This document shows positions 7,136 through 13,099 of a stretch of DNA of 13,099 bases, one piece after another. The number at the start of each line of letters is the position of its first letter. Position 1 is the stretch's first letter. This DNA comes from Chloroflexota bacterium (GTDB lineage: Bacteria > Chloroflexota > Dehalococcoidia > Lucifugimonadales > UBA3495): assembly GCA_028874675.1 (NCBI GenBank), contig JAPPJA010000035.1:1-13099 (forward strand), given 5' to 3'. A program made the position numbers and the translations under genes. The notes beneath the pieces were generated by a model. That model saw only the letters and a list, made by a program, of their open reading frames with translations, had not been told where the DNA came from and did not search any database.

Positions 7136-8935
7136 ATGGACGAGGCTTTAGCAAGAGAGCTGACCGTATTCGCTGTCCTCGTTGCATCCCTGGCGCTGTT
7201 CGTGTTTGGCAGGTGGCGCTACGACGTGGTTGCCATTTCGGCCCTGCTGGTGCTGGCAGTCGCCGGCATAGTGCCGGCCGCGGAGGCTTACAAGGGTTTC
7301 GGCCATCCGGCGGTGATTACCGTGGCCGCAGTGCTGGTCCTGAGCCGCGCGCTGTACAACTCTGGCGTAGTTGACGTGATTGCCGCCTGGTATTTGCGAA
7401 TACCCGACCTGCTTACCGTAAGAGTAGCAGCCCTTTCGGGAATGACCGCCTTTCTCTCGGCCTTTATGAACAACGTGGGAGCGGTGAGCCTGTTGCTCCC
7501 GGTGGTGGTCCGCGTCTCCAACCGCAGCGACCATCCGCCGTCACGATTTCTCATGCCCCTGGCCTTCGCGTCGCTGCTGGGAGGGTTGACCACCCTGATC
7601 GGGACACCCCCCAACCTCATAATTTCCAAGTTCCGCGAGGACGAGTTGGGCGTGCCCTTCCAGATGTTTGATTTCGCGCCGGTCGGGGTGGCCATTACCG
7701 TGGCTGGGGTAGCCTTCCTGGCCCTGGTGGCCTGGCGCCTTATTCCCTCACGGCGGGCGCCCCTGGCCCTGGGAGATACCCTGGACGTTGAAAACTACAT
7801 GACCGAAGTTCGGGTCCCCGAGAATTCCAGGTTTGTCGGCATGCTGCTCAGGGACATTGAAGAGTCTGCCAACGAGGAAGTTACCATCGCAGGCCTGCTG
7901 CATCGTGGACTGGTTTACCCTGCGCCTTCCAGCTTCCAGATTATCGACGCCAACGACGTCCTCATCATCGAGGCGGACCCCGACGATCTCAAGACTTTTG
8001 TTGACAACACGGGCTTTGAGTTAGAGGGCTCCCGGGACTTCCAGGAGGAAATCAGGCAATCGCTGGCTTCCGAGGATGTTTCCATAGTGGAAGCCATAGC
8101 AGTGCCGGAGAGTCCCGTGCTGGGGAAAACGGCCCGAGACCTTCACATGCACGCCGAATACGGGGTGAACCTCCTGGGCGTGTCCCGACAGGGGCAGCGC
8201 ATCATTCGCCGGCTGAGCCGCATTGACTTCCGGGTTGGCGATGTGCTGCTCATCCAGGGCCAGGACGAGGTGGTGCAGACGGCGCTGCCCCGGCTGGGCC
8301 TGCTGCCCCTGGCCCAGAGGGAGCTGCGCATCGGTCAGCAGCGGCGTCTCTTCTTTCCCATTGCCGTGTTCACCGGCGCATTGCTGCTGACATCCCTTGG
8401 TTTGCTGTCGGTGCAGGTGTCATTCGTCAGCGCCATAGCCATCCTTGTGGCAACCAGATTCGTGAGCCTTCAGGATGCCTACAGCGCCATAGACTGGCCC
8501 ATAATAGTGCTGCTGGGCGCCATGATACCGGTGGGAGAGGCGCTGGAAACTACGGGAGGCGCCGCGCGAATTGCGTCCACGCTGGCGGGCTTGGGAGCCT
8601 TTCTGCCGCCATGGGCCATGCTGGGCACGCTGCTGGTATCAACCCTGCTGCTGTCGGCTATAATTAACAATGCCGCCGCCGTGATACTCATGGCGCCCAT
8701 CGGCATCAGCGTAGCCCAGGCCCTGGGGGCGTCCCTGGACCCCTTCCTGATGGCGGTGGCCATCGGCGGGTCGTCGGCCTTCCTGACGCCCATTGGGCAC
8801 CAGTCCAATACCATCGTTATGGGGCCCGGGGGCTATCACTTTGTGGACTATTTCATAGTCGGTCTTCCCATGGTGGTGGTGATAGTCGCCGTTGCCATCC
8901 CCGCCATAATGTGGGTGTGGCCCCTGGGGATATAA
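7136..8935 (+). CDS. SLC13-type anion transporter with two RCK_C domains
   Basis: This 599-residue integral membrane protein has the layout of the SLC13/DASS-like group that carries cytosolic TrkA-C (RCK_C) domains. The first half has membrane segments up to about residue 202, with FMNNVGAVSLLLP (110-122) and LIGTPPNLIIS (154-164), the repeat-1 substrate and sodium region. RCK_C domains follow at about 215-295 and 312-388. Further membrane segments run from about 405 to the end, with the paired repeat-2 motifs INNAAAVILMAP (510-521) and SSAFLTPIGHQSNT (546-559). Relatives carry sulfate, dicarboxylates or other anions, usually with sodium. RCK_C domains probably sense a ligand, but which one cannot be read here. 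The exact substrate is unknown. The start at ATG 7136 has a purine-rich Shine-Dalgarno just upstream that is part of a hairpin. A sulfate-assimilation cluster is not present. Confidence 0.9.
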   Translation: MDEALARELTVFAVLVASLALFVFGRWRYDVVAISALLVLAVAGIVPAAEAYKGFGHPAVITVAAVLVLSRALYNSGVVDVIAAWYLRIPDLLTVRVAALSGMTAFLSAFMNNVGAVSLLLPVVVRVSNRSDHPPSRFLMPLAFASLLGGLTTLIGTPPNLIISKFREDELGVPFQMFDFAPVGVAITVAGVAFLALVAWRLIPSRRAPLALGDTLDVENYMTEVRVPENSRFVGMLLRDIEESANEEVTIAGLLHRGLVYPAPSSFQIIDANDVLIIEADPDDLKTFVDNTGFELEGSRDFQEEIRQSLASEDVSIVEAIAVPESPVLGKTARDLHMHAEYGVNLLGVSRQGQRIIRRLSRIDFRVGDVLLIQGQDEVVQTALPRLGLLPLAQRELRIGQQRRLFFPIAVFTGALLLTSLGLLSVQVSFVSAIAILVATRFVSLQDAYSAIDWPIIVLLGAMIPVGEALETTGGAARIASTLAGLGAFLPPWAMLGTLLVSTLLLSAIINNAAAVILMAPIGISVAQALGASLDPFLMAVAIGGSSAFLTPIGHQSNTIVMGPGGYHFVDYFIVGLPMVVVIVAVAIPAIMWVWPLGI

Positions 8936-8943
8936 GAAGGGGG

Positions 8944-8967
8944 CGGGTTTGGGGCGCTTTAAACCCG
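8944..8967 (+). terminator. Possible terminator hairpin after the transporter gene
   Basis: CGGGTTT (8944-8950) and AAACCCG (8961-8967) form a perfect 7-base-pair stem around a 10-base loop, beginning 9 bases after the transporter stop. The expected U tract is missing (GTGTAACTTC follows), so termination efficiency is doubtful. The site separates the G+C-rich operon from the accessory cassette. Confidence 0.4.
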
Positions 8968-9034
8968 TGTAACTTCTCAAGGACTATGTTGCGCAAAGGG
9001 CTCATGCGAGCCTAATTCCGCTGACAGTAGCTCA

Positions 9035-9063
9035 TTGCAATGGAACCCCTTATCTCCTAACAT
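9035..9063 (+). promoter_or_regulatory. Candidate promoter of the TcmP-DUF5131 cassette
   Basis: TTGCAA (9035-9040) and TAACAT (9058-9063) are separated by 17 bases and each match the sigma-70 consensus at 4 of 6 positions. Transcription would begin near 9070, about 37 bases before the TTG start at 9108. It lies in the otherwise featureless 172-base gap (8936-9107), whose A+T content rises towards the cassette. Confidence 0.4.
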
Positions 9064-9107
9064 TCCAAAATCACAGTCAAACATACTTTGTTGGGAGATG
9101 ATGGAAC

Positions 9108-9962
9108 TTGGCAGAAAGTGCCTCCAATCGATTTGGCGGAGACTGGACGGAAGAAAAGCTACAGATATTGGCTGACTATCTCGATTTCTACACGACAGCG
9201 CTGAAGAATCAACCGTTCAGCCTGATGTACATAGATGCCTTTGCTGGAAGTGGCTCCATCTCGCTTGGCCAACAAGATGGTGACATAGAGGCATTTATAG
9301 AGGGGTCAGCTCAGAGAGCCATTTCTGTTGAAGACAAACCCTTTGATAGGCTTGTTTTTGTTGAGAAGAACGAGGGAAGATATCGACAACTCGAACACTT
9401 GCGCACTCGATACCCAAGCAAGGATGTAAGGACCATAAACTCTGATGCCAATAGTTTTCTCGAAGGCCTTAGTGAAGACTGGCAGCGGTGGCGAGGCGTA
9501 CTTTTTCTCGACCCGTTTGCGACCGAGGTCAAATGGGCAACAATCGAGAAAATAGCGAGATTCAATGCATTGGATATTTGGCTTCTTTTCCCTGTTTCCG
9601 CAATTGCCAGAATGTTACCTCGGTCGAGGAGGCCGGAGGACATATCGGAAATTTGGGCCTCTAGATTAACCGAAATATTCGGAGACTCGTCCTGGCAAGG
9701 TCTCTACTCCCCGAGTATTCAGATGAGCTTGTTTGGCGAAGAGGTTTCGGAACGAGATCCTGGGGTTGACGGAATAATAGAATTATTCAAAGCAAGACTT
9801 TCAGATCTTTTTGGAGACAGGTTTCTTGAACACTCCGTGACACTTCGAAATTCCCGCAACTCTCCTATGTTCGAGTTTATCTTTTGTGTGGGCAGTTCCA
9901 GCCCGCGGGCCATCAGGTTAGCTAAGGGAGTTGCCAGCCACTTGATGCAGTTGAGCGAATAG
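9108..9962 (+). CDS. tcmP: Three-Cys-motif partner protein (TcmP), methyltransferase-like
   Basis: This 284-residue protein has the TcmP pattern: an N-terminal helix KLQILADYLDFY (17-28), then YIDAFAGSGS (41-50), VFVEKN (83-88) and FLDPFATEV (133-141). These correspond to the glycine-rich motif I, the acidic end of strand 2 and the motif IV position of class I SAM-dependent methyltransferases. The D-P-F at motif IV recalls N-methyltransferases, but activity is not established for the family. The start is TTG 9108. The frame has a TGA at 9099-9101, no other start lies near, and GGGAG sits 10 bases upstream. The two ATGs at 9098 and 9101 are out of frame. The DUF5131 gene follows after 4 bases, the diagnostic partnership for TcmP. 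Its lower G+C (29/60 in 9361-9420) than both flanks suggests horizontal acquisition. Its role is unknown. Confidence 0.85.
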   Translation: MAESASNRFGGDWTEEKLQILADYLDFYTTALKNQPFSLMYIDAFAGSGSISLGQQDGDIEAFIEGSAQRAISVEDKPFDRLVFVEKNEGRYRQLEHLRTRYPSKDVRTINSDANSFLEGLSEDWQRWRGVLFLDPFATEVKWATIEKIARFNALDIWLLFPVSAIARMLPRSRRPEDISEIWASRLTEIFGDSSWQGLYSPSIQMSLFGEEVSERDPGVDGIIELFKARLSDLFGDRFLEHSVTLRNSRNSPMFEFIFCVGSSSPRAIRLAKGVASHLMQLSE

Positions 9963-9966
9963 ATCC

Positions 9967-10683
9967 GTGGCCGTATCTTCTAAAATAGAATGGACCGAAG
10001 TAACGTGGAACCCAGTGACTGGTTGTACTAAGATCAGCCCTGGTTGCAAATATTGCTATGCGGAGCGACTAGCCAAGCGATTACAAGCCATGGGAAGTCA
10101 TAAGTACCAAACGGGCTTCGAGGTTGCCCTCCACCCCGAAGTGTTAGACCAACCGGCCCGCTGGAGGAAACCAAGGTATGTTTTCGTTAATTCCATGAGC
10201 GATCTTTTCCATCAAGCTGTCCCCACCGAGTATGTTCAAGCCGTTTTCAATATCATGAACGAGCACCCCCGGCACAAGTTTCAGATTCTCACGAAGAGAC
10301 CAGCGAGAGTAAGGCGTCTCGATCGCAAGGTCGACTGGACTCCTAACATCTGGCTGGGAGTAAGCATAGAGTCTGAAAGGTGGGCCGACCGCCTTACATA
10401 CCTCAAAGAGTCTGGGGCGGCGGTGAAGTTTCTCTCCCTGGAGCCGCTCCTTGGTCCTTTGCCTAAGCTTGATTTGAGCGGAATTGACTGGGTTATTGTA
10501 GGTGGAGAGTCAGGGCCGGGAGCGAGGCCCTTGCATCCAGAATGGGTGAGAGAAATACGAGACAATTGTGTCGGGAACGATGTCCCGTTTTTTTTCAAGC
10601 AATGGGGTGGAACATTCAAGAAGCGCACCGGACGAATGCTGGACGGAAGAACTTGGGATGAAATACCAAAGTCTCCATCGTAG
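9967..10683 (+). CDS. DUF5131 / phage Gp37-Gp68 family three-Cys-motif protein
   Basis: The 238-residue protein begins SKIEWTEVTWNPVTGC and has three cysteines spaced C20-x6-C27-x2-C30 (GC...PGCKYCYAE), the hallmark of the family. Further family blocks are NSMSDLFH (75-82), QILTKRP (106-112), SLEPLLGP (157-164), GGESGPGARP (179-188) and FFFKQWGG (208-215). The cysteine cluster suggests an iron-sulfur cluster and a distant relation to radical-SAM enzymes, but it differs from the usual C-x3-C-x2-C. Family members occur in phages and bacterial accessory regions, and the reaction is unknown. The start is GTG 9967, 4 bases after the tcmP stop. Its Shine-Dalgarno is weak, so translational coupling is likely. 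Composition matches tcmP and not the flanking genes. The two products probably act together on one target. Confidence 0.87.
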   Translation: MAVSSKIEWTEVTWNPVTGCTKISPGCKYCYAERLAKRLQAMGSHKYQTGFEVALHPEVLDQPARWRKPRYVFVNSMSDLFHQAVPTEYVQAVFNIMNEHPRHKFQILTKRPARVRRLDRKVDWTPNIWLGVSIESERWADRLTYLKESGAAVKFLSLEPLLGPLPKLDLSGIDWVIVGGESGPGARPLHPEWVREIRDNCVGNDVPFFFKQWGGTFKKRTGRMLDGRTWDEIPKSPS

Positions 10684-10772
10684 GCAGGCCTTCCCATACC
10701 TGAACTGTTCCAGGTGTAATTTGTGCTTATCGGAGTCGGACACCCGTCAGTTTCTTATAGGAGAGAAAGACC
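10684..10772 (+). other. Intergenic region before msrA with an imperfect hairpin
   Basis: The 89 bases between the DUF5131 gene and msrA contain ACCTGAA-CTG-TTCCAGGT (10699-10716), a stem of seven pairs with one bulged C. I could not find a convincing pair of -35 and -10 elements, so whether msrA has its own promoter is open. AGGAG lies 9 bases before the msrA ATG. Confidence 0.35.
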
Positions 10773-11315
10773 ATGACACAATCCAATTCTGAAATCGCGG
10801 TTTTGGGGGGCGGGTGCTTCTGGTGCATTGAGGCCGTCTATAACATGATTGAGGGAGTCACCTCGGTCATGTCCGGCTATGCCGGGGGGCATTCTGCCAA
10901 CCCCAGCTATTACGAGGTTTGCGGCGGGCAAACCGGACATGCCGAAGTGGTCAGCGTTGAATTCGACCCCAGCCAGGTGACCTTCCCCGAGATTCTGGAG
11001 GTGTTCTTTGCCAGCCACGATCCCACAACCCTGAACCGGCAGGGGGCTGACGTGGGCACCCAGTACCGTTCGGTAATCCTCTACTCCTCCGACACTCAGC
11101 TGCAGCAGGCAAAGGACTTCATAAAGGCGCTGGATGAGTCGGGGACCGAGCCGGGGCCGGTGGTAACCGAAGTGGCTCCCCTGGAACAGTTTTATCCGGC
11201 GGAGCGGGAGCACTACCGCTTCTACGAAAACAACCCCGGCAGCATGTACTGCCGTATTGTCATAGACCCCAAGGTGGCCAAGGTCCGGCAAAAGTTTGCC
11301 GACAAGCTGCGCTAA
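10773..11315 (+). CDS. msrA: Peptide-methionine (S)-S-oxide reductase MsrA
   Basis: The enzyme reduces the S-epimer of methionine sulfoxide in proteins and free methionine, using thioredoxin. The 180-residue protein is full length for a compact cytoplasmic MsrA. The GGGCFWCIEA motif (12-21) carries the nucleophilic Cys15, and the catalytic acid E20 follows. Other conserved parts are SGYAGGH (34-40), GHAEVV (55-60), DVGTQYRS (93-100) and HYRFYENNP (147-155). Additional cysteines at 18, 50 and 160 could act as resolving residues. The GCFWC form with Cys at position 18 is seen in part of the family. The start at ATG 10773 has AGGAG 9 bases upstream. No msrB is nearby, and there is no signal peptide. 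Its G+C content returns to the level of the core genes, so the accessory cassette ends before it. Confidence 0.96.
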   Translation: MTQSNSEIAVLGGGCFWCIEAVYNMIEGVTSVMSGYAGGHSANPSYYEVCGGQTGHAEVVSVEFDPSQVTFPEILEVFFASHDPTTLNRQGADVGTQYRSVILYSSDTQLQQAKDFIKALDESGTEPGPVVTEVAPLEQFYPAEREHYRFYENNPGSMYCRIVIDPKVAKVRQKFADKLR

Positions 11316-11325
11316 ACTCCCGATC

Positions 11326-11345
11326 GCCCAGCATCAGGGGTGGGC
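11326..11345. terminator. Weak stem at the msrA / oxidoreductase convergence
   Basis: GCCCA (11326-11330) and TGGGC (11341-11345) can pair around a 10-base loop that includes the stop of the oxidoreductase gene. The two genes converge with only 18 bases between stops, so some bidirectional terminator is expected, but the stem is short and lacks a T tract. Confidence 0.25.
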
Positions 11346-12527
11346 CCGGCTCTGGTAGGGATGCAGGGGCTCCAGACTCGCGCCTTTGGCGAAGCGGTCA
11401 CTGCGGAACCCGTCCAGGGGATGGTCGTTGCTGTCTCCGTGCAGCGCCAGTTCGGCCATCATCCGGCCAACAACCGGTGACAGCTTGAAGCCGTGACCGC
11501 TGAAGCCGGCCGCCCAGTACAGGCCCCGCACCAGCGCCGACCTGTCCAGTATGGGGTTGCCGTCCGGAGTCATGTCATACAGGGAGCCGTAGCCGCCCAG
11601 GGGTGTAGTGGCTCCGAAGTCAGGGAAACGGAAACTGGCGCGTGTCCAGTACCTGGCGATGGTGTCGTGGTCGGCGTTCAGCCCGTAGGCTTCGGGATTT
11701 ACCACTTCGGCCATATCTTCCGGGGCTTCCCCTCCCTGGAGAGTATGAAAACCGGCGTTTCCACGGTAGTAGGCCCCGGTAGTATGGTCGATGACGGCGG
11801 CGGTCAGGGGTTCCAGGGGCGGCGGGCGGCGCAGGTGGACCATCTGCACCCGCAAAGGGGTGATGGGCAAGGTCTCGCCCAGGGGAGCGGCCAGCGCATT
11901 GGTCCAGGGGCCGGTGACCGCTACGGCGGCGTCAGCTTCAATCACGCCGCTTTCCGTTTCCACTCCGGTCAGGCGCCCGCCCTCAACCCTGAACCCCGTT
12001 GCCCGGCAGCCGGTAACGACCCTGGCTCCCAGGTCCCTGGCCCGCTGGGCGAAGGAGTAGGTGGTGGCTATGGGGTCAGCGTAGCCTGAGGTGGGCTCGT
12101 AAGCGCCCAGGGACACTCCCTCCACGTTGATGCCCGGGACCAGTTCCTCTATTTCCACGGGAGTGAGCAGCCGGATGTCCACTCCCAGGTCCCGATTCAT
12201 GGCCACGTTGGCCTTGGCCGCCGGGGCGTCCTGCTCGTCAAATAGCAGGACTCTGCCAGTTTCCTGAAAGCGCGCGTCTCCCCCGCAGAATTCTCCGAAG
12301 TTGTGGAAGATGTGGCTGGCCTCCATGGCCATCTTCACTAGGACGGGGTGGAGGTAGTGTTCCCGTACCATTGATCCGGACCGCCCGGACGCTCCGCTGG
12401 CCAGGTGGCGCCTTTCCACCAGCAGCACGTCACCTGCTCCCATCCAGGCCAGGTGCATGGCCAGGCTGGCGCCGATTACGCCTCCACCGATTACCACCAC
12501 GTCAGCCGATCTGGGTGTCACTATCAC
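11334..12527 (-). CDS. FAD-dependent oxidoreductase, DAO / sarcosine-oxidase-like family
   Basis: The 397-residue protein is a D-amino-acid-oxidase-fold flavoprotein. VVVIGGGVIGASLA (10-23) holds the dinucleotide motif G14-x-G16-x-x-G19, VLLVER ends the second strand with the ribose-binding Glu, and GASGRSGSM follows as the flavin contact. The C-terminal block YWAAGFSGHGFKLSPVVGR is typical of the sarcosine oxidase and glycine oxidase branch. Only two cysteines are visible (FCGG and TGCR), and neither is in the C-terminal region where monomeric sarcosine oxidase attaches its flavin, so non-covalent FAD is likely. The amine or amino-acid substrate cannot be named. The start is GTG 12527 or GTG 12521. 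The latter has GGAAG 5 bases upstream, the former AAAGG 6 bases upstream. The gene stands alone, convergent with msrA. Confidence 0.9.
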   Translation of the reverse strand: MIVTPRSADVVVIGGGVIGASLAMHLAWMGAGDVLLVERRHLASGASGRSGSMVREHYLHPVLVKMAMEASHIFHNFGEFCGGDARFQETGRVLLFDEQDAPAAKANVAMNRDLGVDIRLLTPVEIEELVPGINVEGVSLGAYEPTSGYADPIATTYSFAQRARDLGARVVTGCRATGFRVEGGRLTGVETESGVIEADAAVAVTGPWTNALAAPLGETLPITPLRVQMVHLRRPPPLEPLTAAVIDHTTGAYYRGNAGFHTLQGGEAPEDMAEVVNPEAYGLNADHDTIARYWTRASFRFPDFGATTPLGGYGSLYDMTPDGNPILDRSALVRGLYWAAGFSGHGFKLSPVVGRMMAELALHGDSNDHPLDGFRSDRFAKGASLEPLHPYQSRAHP

Positions 12528-12631
12528 TTCCAGCCTTTATCCGGTTAAGTCTCGCTAAGGGTCGGCGTTTCATCCCCAAGAATTCCCTGGAAAATTCCCT
12601 GAGAGTGGAGGCTCCAACGCTCCACGGGGCA

Positions 12632-12660
12632 ATTCTAGTTGGCCCAACCCCGATGAGCAA
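12632..12660 (-). promoter_or_regulatory. Candidate promoter of the FAD oxidoreductase with palindrome in the spacer
   Basis: On the minus strand TAGAAT (12637-12632) matches the -10 at 5 of 6 positions and lies 17 bases from TTGCTC (12660-12655). An 11-base perfect inverted repeat, GTTGG-N-CCAAC (12648-12638), abuts the -10 inside the spacer, the position of many repressor or MerR-type operators. The transcript would start near 12625, at the edge of the GTGGAG/CTCCAC hairpin, giving a leader of about 100 bases. Confidence 0.45.
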
Positions 12661-12730
12661 ATGGCCGGCGTGTGGAAGGATTTTTTCGCTGGAACGACTT
12701 GCTACCCTAAGGGCGTGTGGTCAAGATGCC

Positions 12731-12830
12731 CCGATACTTCTGAGAAAGCAGGAATCTTGACTTCGGACGGCGGGGTTCCCGCCCTGGTGGGAACGACGAA
12801 AAGGGATCCTGGAAGACTTCTTACTTCGAT
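12731..12830. repeat. REP-like intergenic repeat element
   Basis: The core is a hairpin: GTTCCCGCC (12775-12783) pairs with GGTGGGAAC (12786-12794), nine pairs with one G-U. On the minus strand it reads GTCGTTCCCACCAGGGCGGGAACC, the style of dispersed REP/MITE-like elements that contain GTCATTCC-type ends, and a second related arm (GATTCCTGCTTTCTCAG) is at 12740-12756. When translated it gives the tell-tale VVPTRAG stretch. Only one copy is in the window, so repeat status rests on resemblance. Outer limits are approximate. Confidence 0.5.
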
Positions 12831-12860
12831 ATGACTACTGCCCTTGGCCTGCTTTTTCGT

Positions 12861-12889
12861 TTGCCAACCCGGTTGCCCAGTGGCACAAT
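12861..12889 (+). promoter_or_regulatory. Candidate promoter of the MFS gene, placed for a leaderless transcript
   Basis: TTGCCA (12861-12866, 5 of 6 to the -35 consensus) and CACAAT (12884-12889, 4 of 6 to the -10) are separated by 17 bases. Counting 7-8 bases past the -10 puts the start of transcription at or next to the ATG at 12897. No Shine-Dalgarno precedes that ATG, which fits a leaderless mRNA. Confidence 0.4.
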
Positions 12890-12896
12890 AGCCGGC

Positions 12897-13099
12897 ATGA
12901 GCGTTCAAACCTCGCTGGCCGAGGGCTTCGGCCGCTTTATCCCCTCCTCCATGCGATATGGCCAGTTCCGTTACTACTGGCTGGCGCTGTTGACGGGCGT
13001 AACGGGCCACCAGATGCTTTTCCAGTTCACCCTGGGCTGGTTGATGTTCCAGTTGACGGGGGACGAAGGGTATCTGGGCTACCTGGGCCTGGCCATAGC
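12897..13099 (+). CDS. MFS transporter, N-terminal part (runs off the right edge)
   Basis: Sixty-seven codons are open to the window edge. After a short cytoplasmic N-terminus the protein reads YGQFRYYWLALLTGV, then TGHQMLFQFTLGWLMFQLTG and GYLGYLGLA. This is the first membrane helix and loop of the Major Facilitator group related to EntS and MFS_3-type efflux carriers, where F-R-x-Y-W, G-x-Q and LGWLxxxLTG recur. The substrate cannot be predicted from this fragment. I start it at ATG 12897, next to the candidate promoter. ATG 12951 is the alternative and would give a shorter leader to the first helix. Neither has a Shine-Dalgarno. The gene is divergent from the FAD oxidoreductase gene. Confidence 0.72.
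   Translation, partial: MSVQTSLAEGFGRFIPSSMRYGQFRYYWLALLTGVTGHQMLFQFTLGWLMFQLTGDEGYLGYLGLAI

Larger units (their letters stand above)
12528..12896. other. 369-base intergenic region with promoters and repeats
   Basis: This gap separates the divergent oxidoreductase and MFS genes. In order it holds two direct copies of AATTCCCTG 12 bases apart (12581-12589, 12593-12601), an inverted repeat GTGGAG / CTCCAC (12605-12610, 12620-12625), the oxidoreductase promoter candidate, a REP-like hairpin element and the MFS promoter candidate. A minus-strand frame of 102 codons crosses it (12702-13010), but its middle is a translation of the repeat, and I do not consider it a gene. Confidence 0.6.

Noticed and set aside
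9035..10772. Integrative element with attachment sites around the cassette
   Set aside because: I found no integrase, transposase, direct repeats or tRNA gene at the edges. Only composition and gene content point to transfer.
10755..11291. Minus-strand frame of 178 codons over msrA
   Set aside because: MsrA is unmistakable on the plus strand, and the antisense frame has no recognisable motif.
12702..13010. Minus-strand frame of 102 codons across the right intergenic region
   Set aside because: Its VVPTRAG-like stretch is a translated REP-like repeat. It also overlaps the start of the MFS gene.

Overview
The window is G+C-rich chromosomal DNA (38/60 G+C in one line counted inside the amidohydrolase gene). 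It is densely packed with bacterial genes on both strands, and several use GTG or TTG starts. The gene types are a MmgE/PrpD-family protein, a metal-dependent amidohydrolase, a GlcG/HbpS-like protein, a DAO-type FAD oxidoreductase, an SLC13/RCK_C transporter and a large Met/Gln-rich VWA protein. This mix, with REP-like intergenic DNA, resembles uncultured Chloroflexota (SAR202 or Dehalococcoidia-like). That assignment is an inference from gene style only, because no marker gene is present.

Left third (1-3850, all minus strand). Read in the direction of transcription, the order is a GlcG/HbpS-family protein, a lipoprotein of unknown function, a VWA-domain protein with a complete MIDAS, and the first 53 codons of a HicB-like antitoxin that runs off the left edge.

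Middle (4062-8935, plus strand). The genes are a COG3618-type amidohydrolase, a small two-helix membrane protein, a MmgE/PrpD-family protein and an SLC13-type transporter carrying two RCK_C domains. The amidohydrolase and MmgE/PrpD products look like catabolic enzymes for organic acids or lactones, and the transporter could supply anionic substrates. No substrate can be named. A hairpin between the MmgE/PrpD gene and the transporter gene covers the transporter's ribosome-binding site.

Accessory cassette (about 9035-10683, plus strand). Base composition drops here (29/60 G+C in one line counted). Two genes separated by 4 bases encode a three-Cys-motif partner protein (TcmP, methyltransferase-like) and its DUF5131/Gp37-Gp68 partner, which carries a C-x6-C-x2-C motif. 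This is the least understood and most interesting part of the window.

Right end (10773-13099). msrA (plus) converges on a FAD-dependent oxidoreductase gene (minus). A 369-base intergenic region then holds a promoter with a palindrome in its spacer, a REP-like hairpin repeat and a promoter placed for a leaderless transcript. The first 67 codons of an MFS transporter gene run off the right edge. I see no rRNA, tRNA, CRISPR array or complete insertion sequence.
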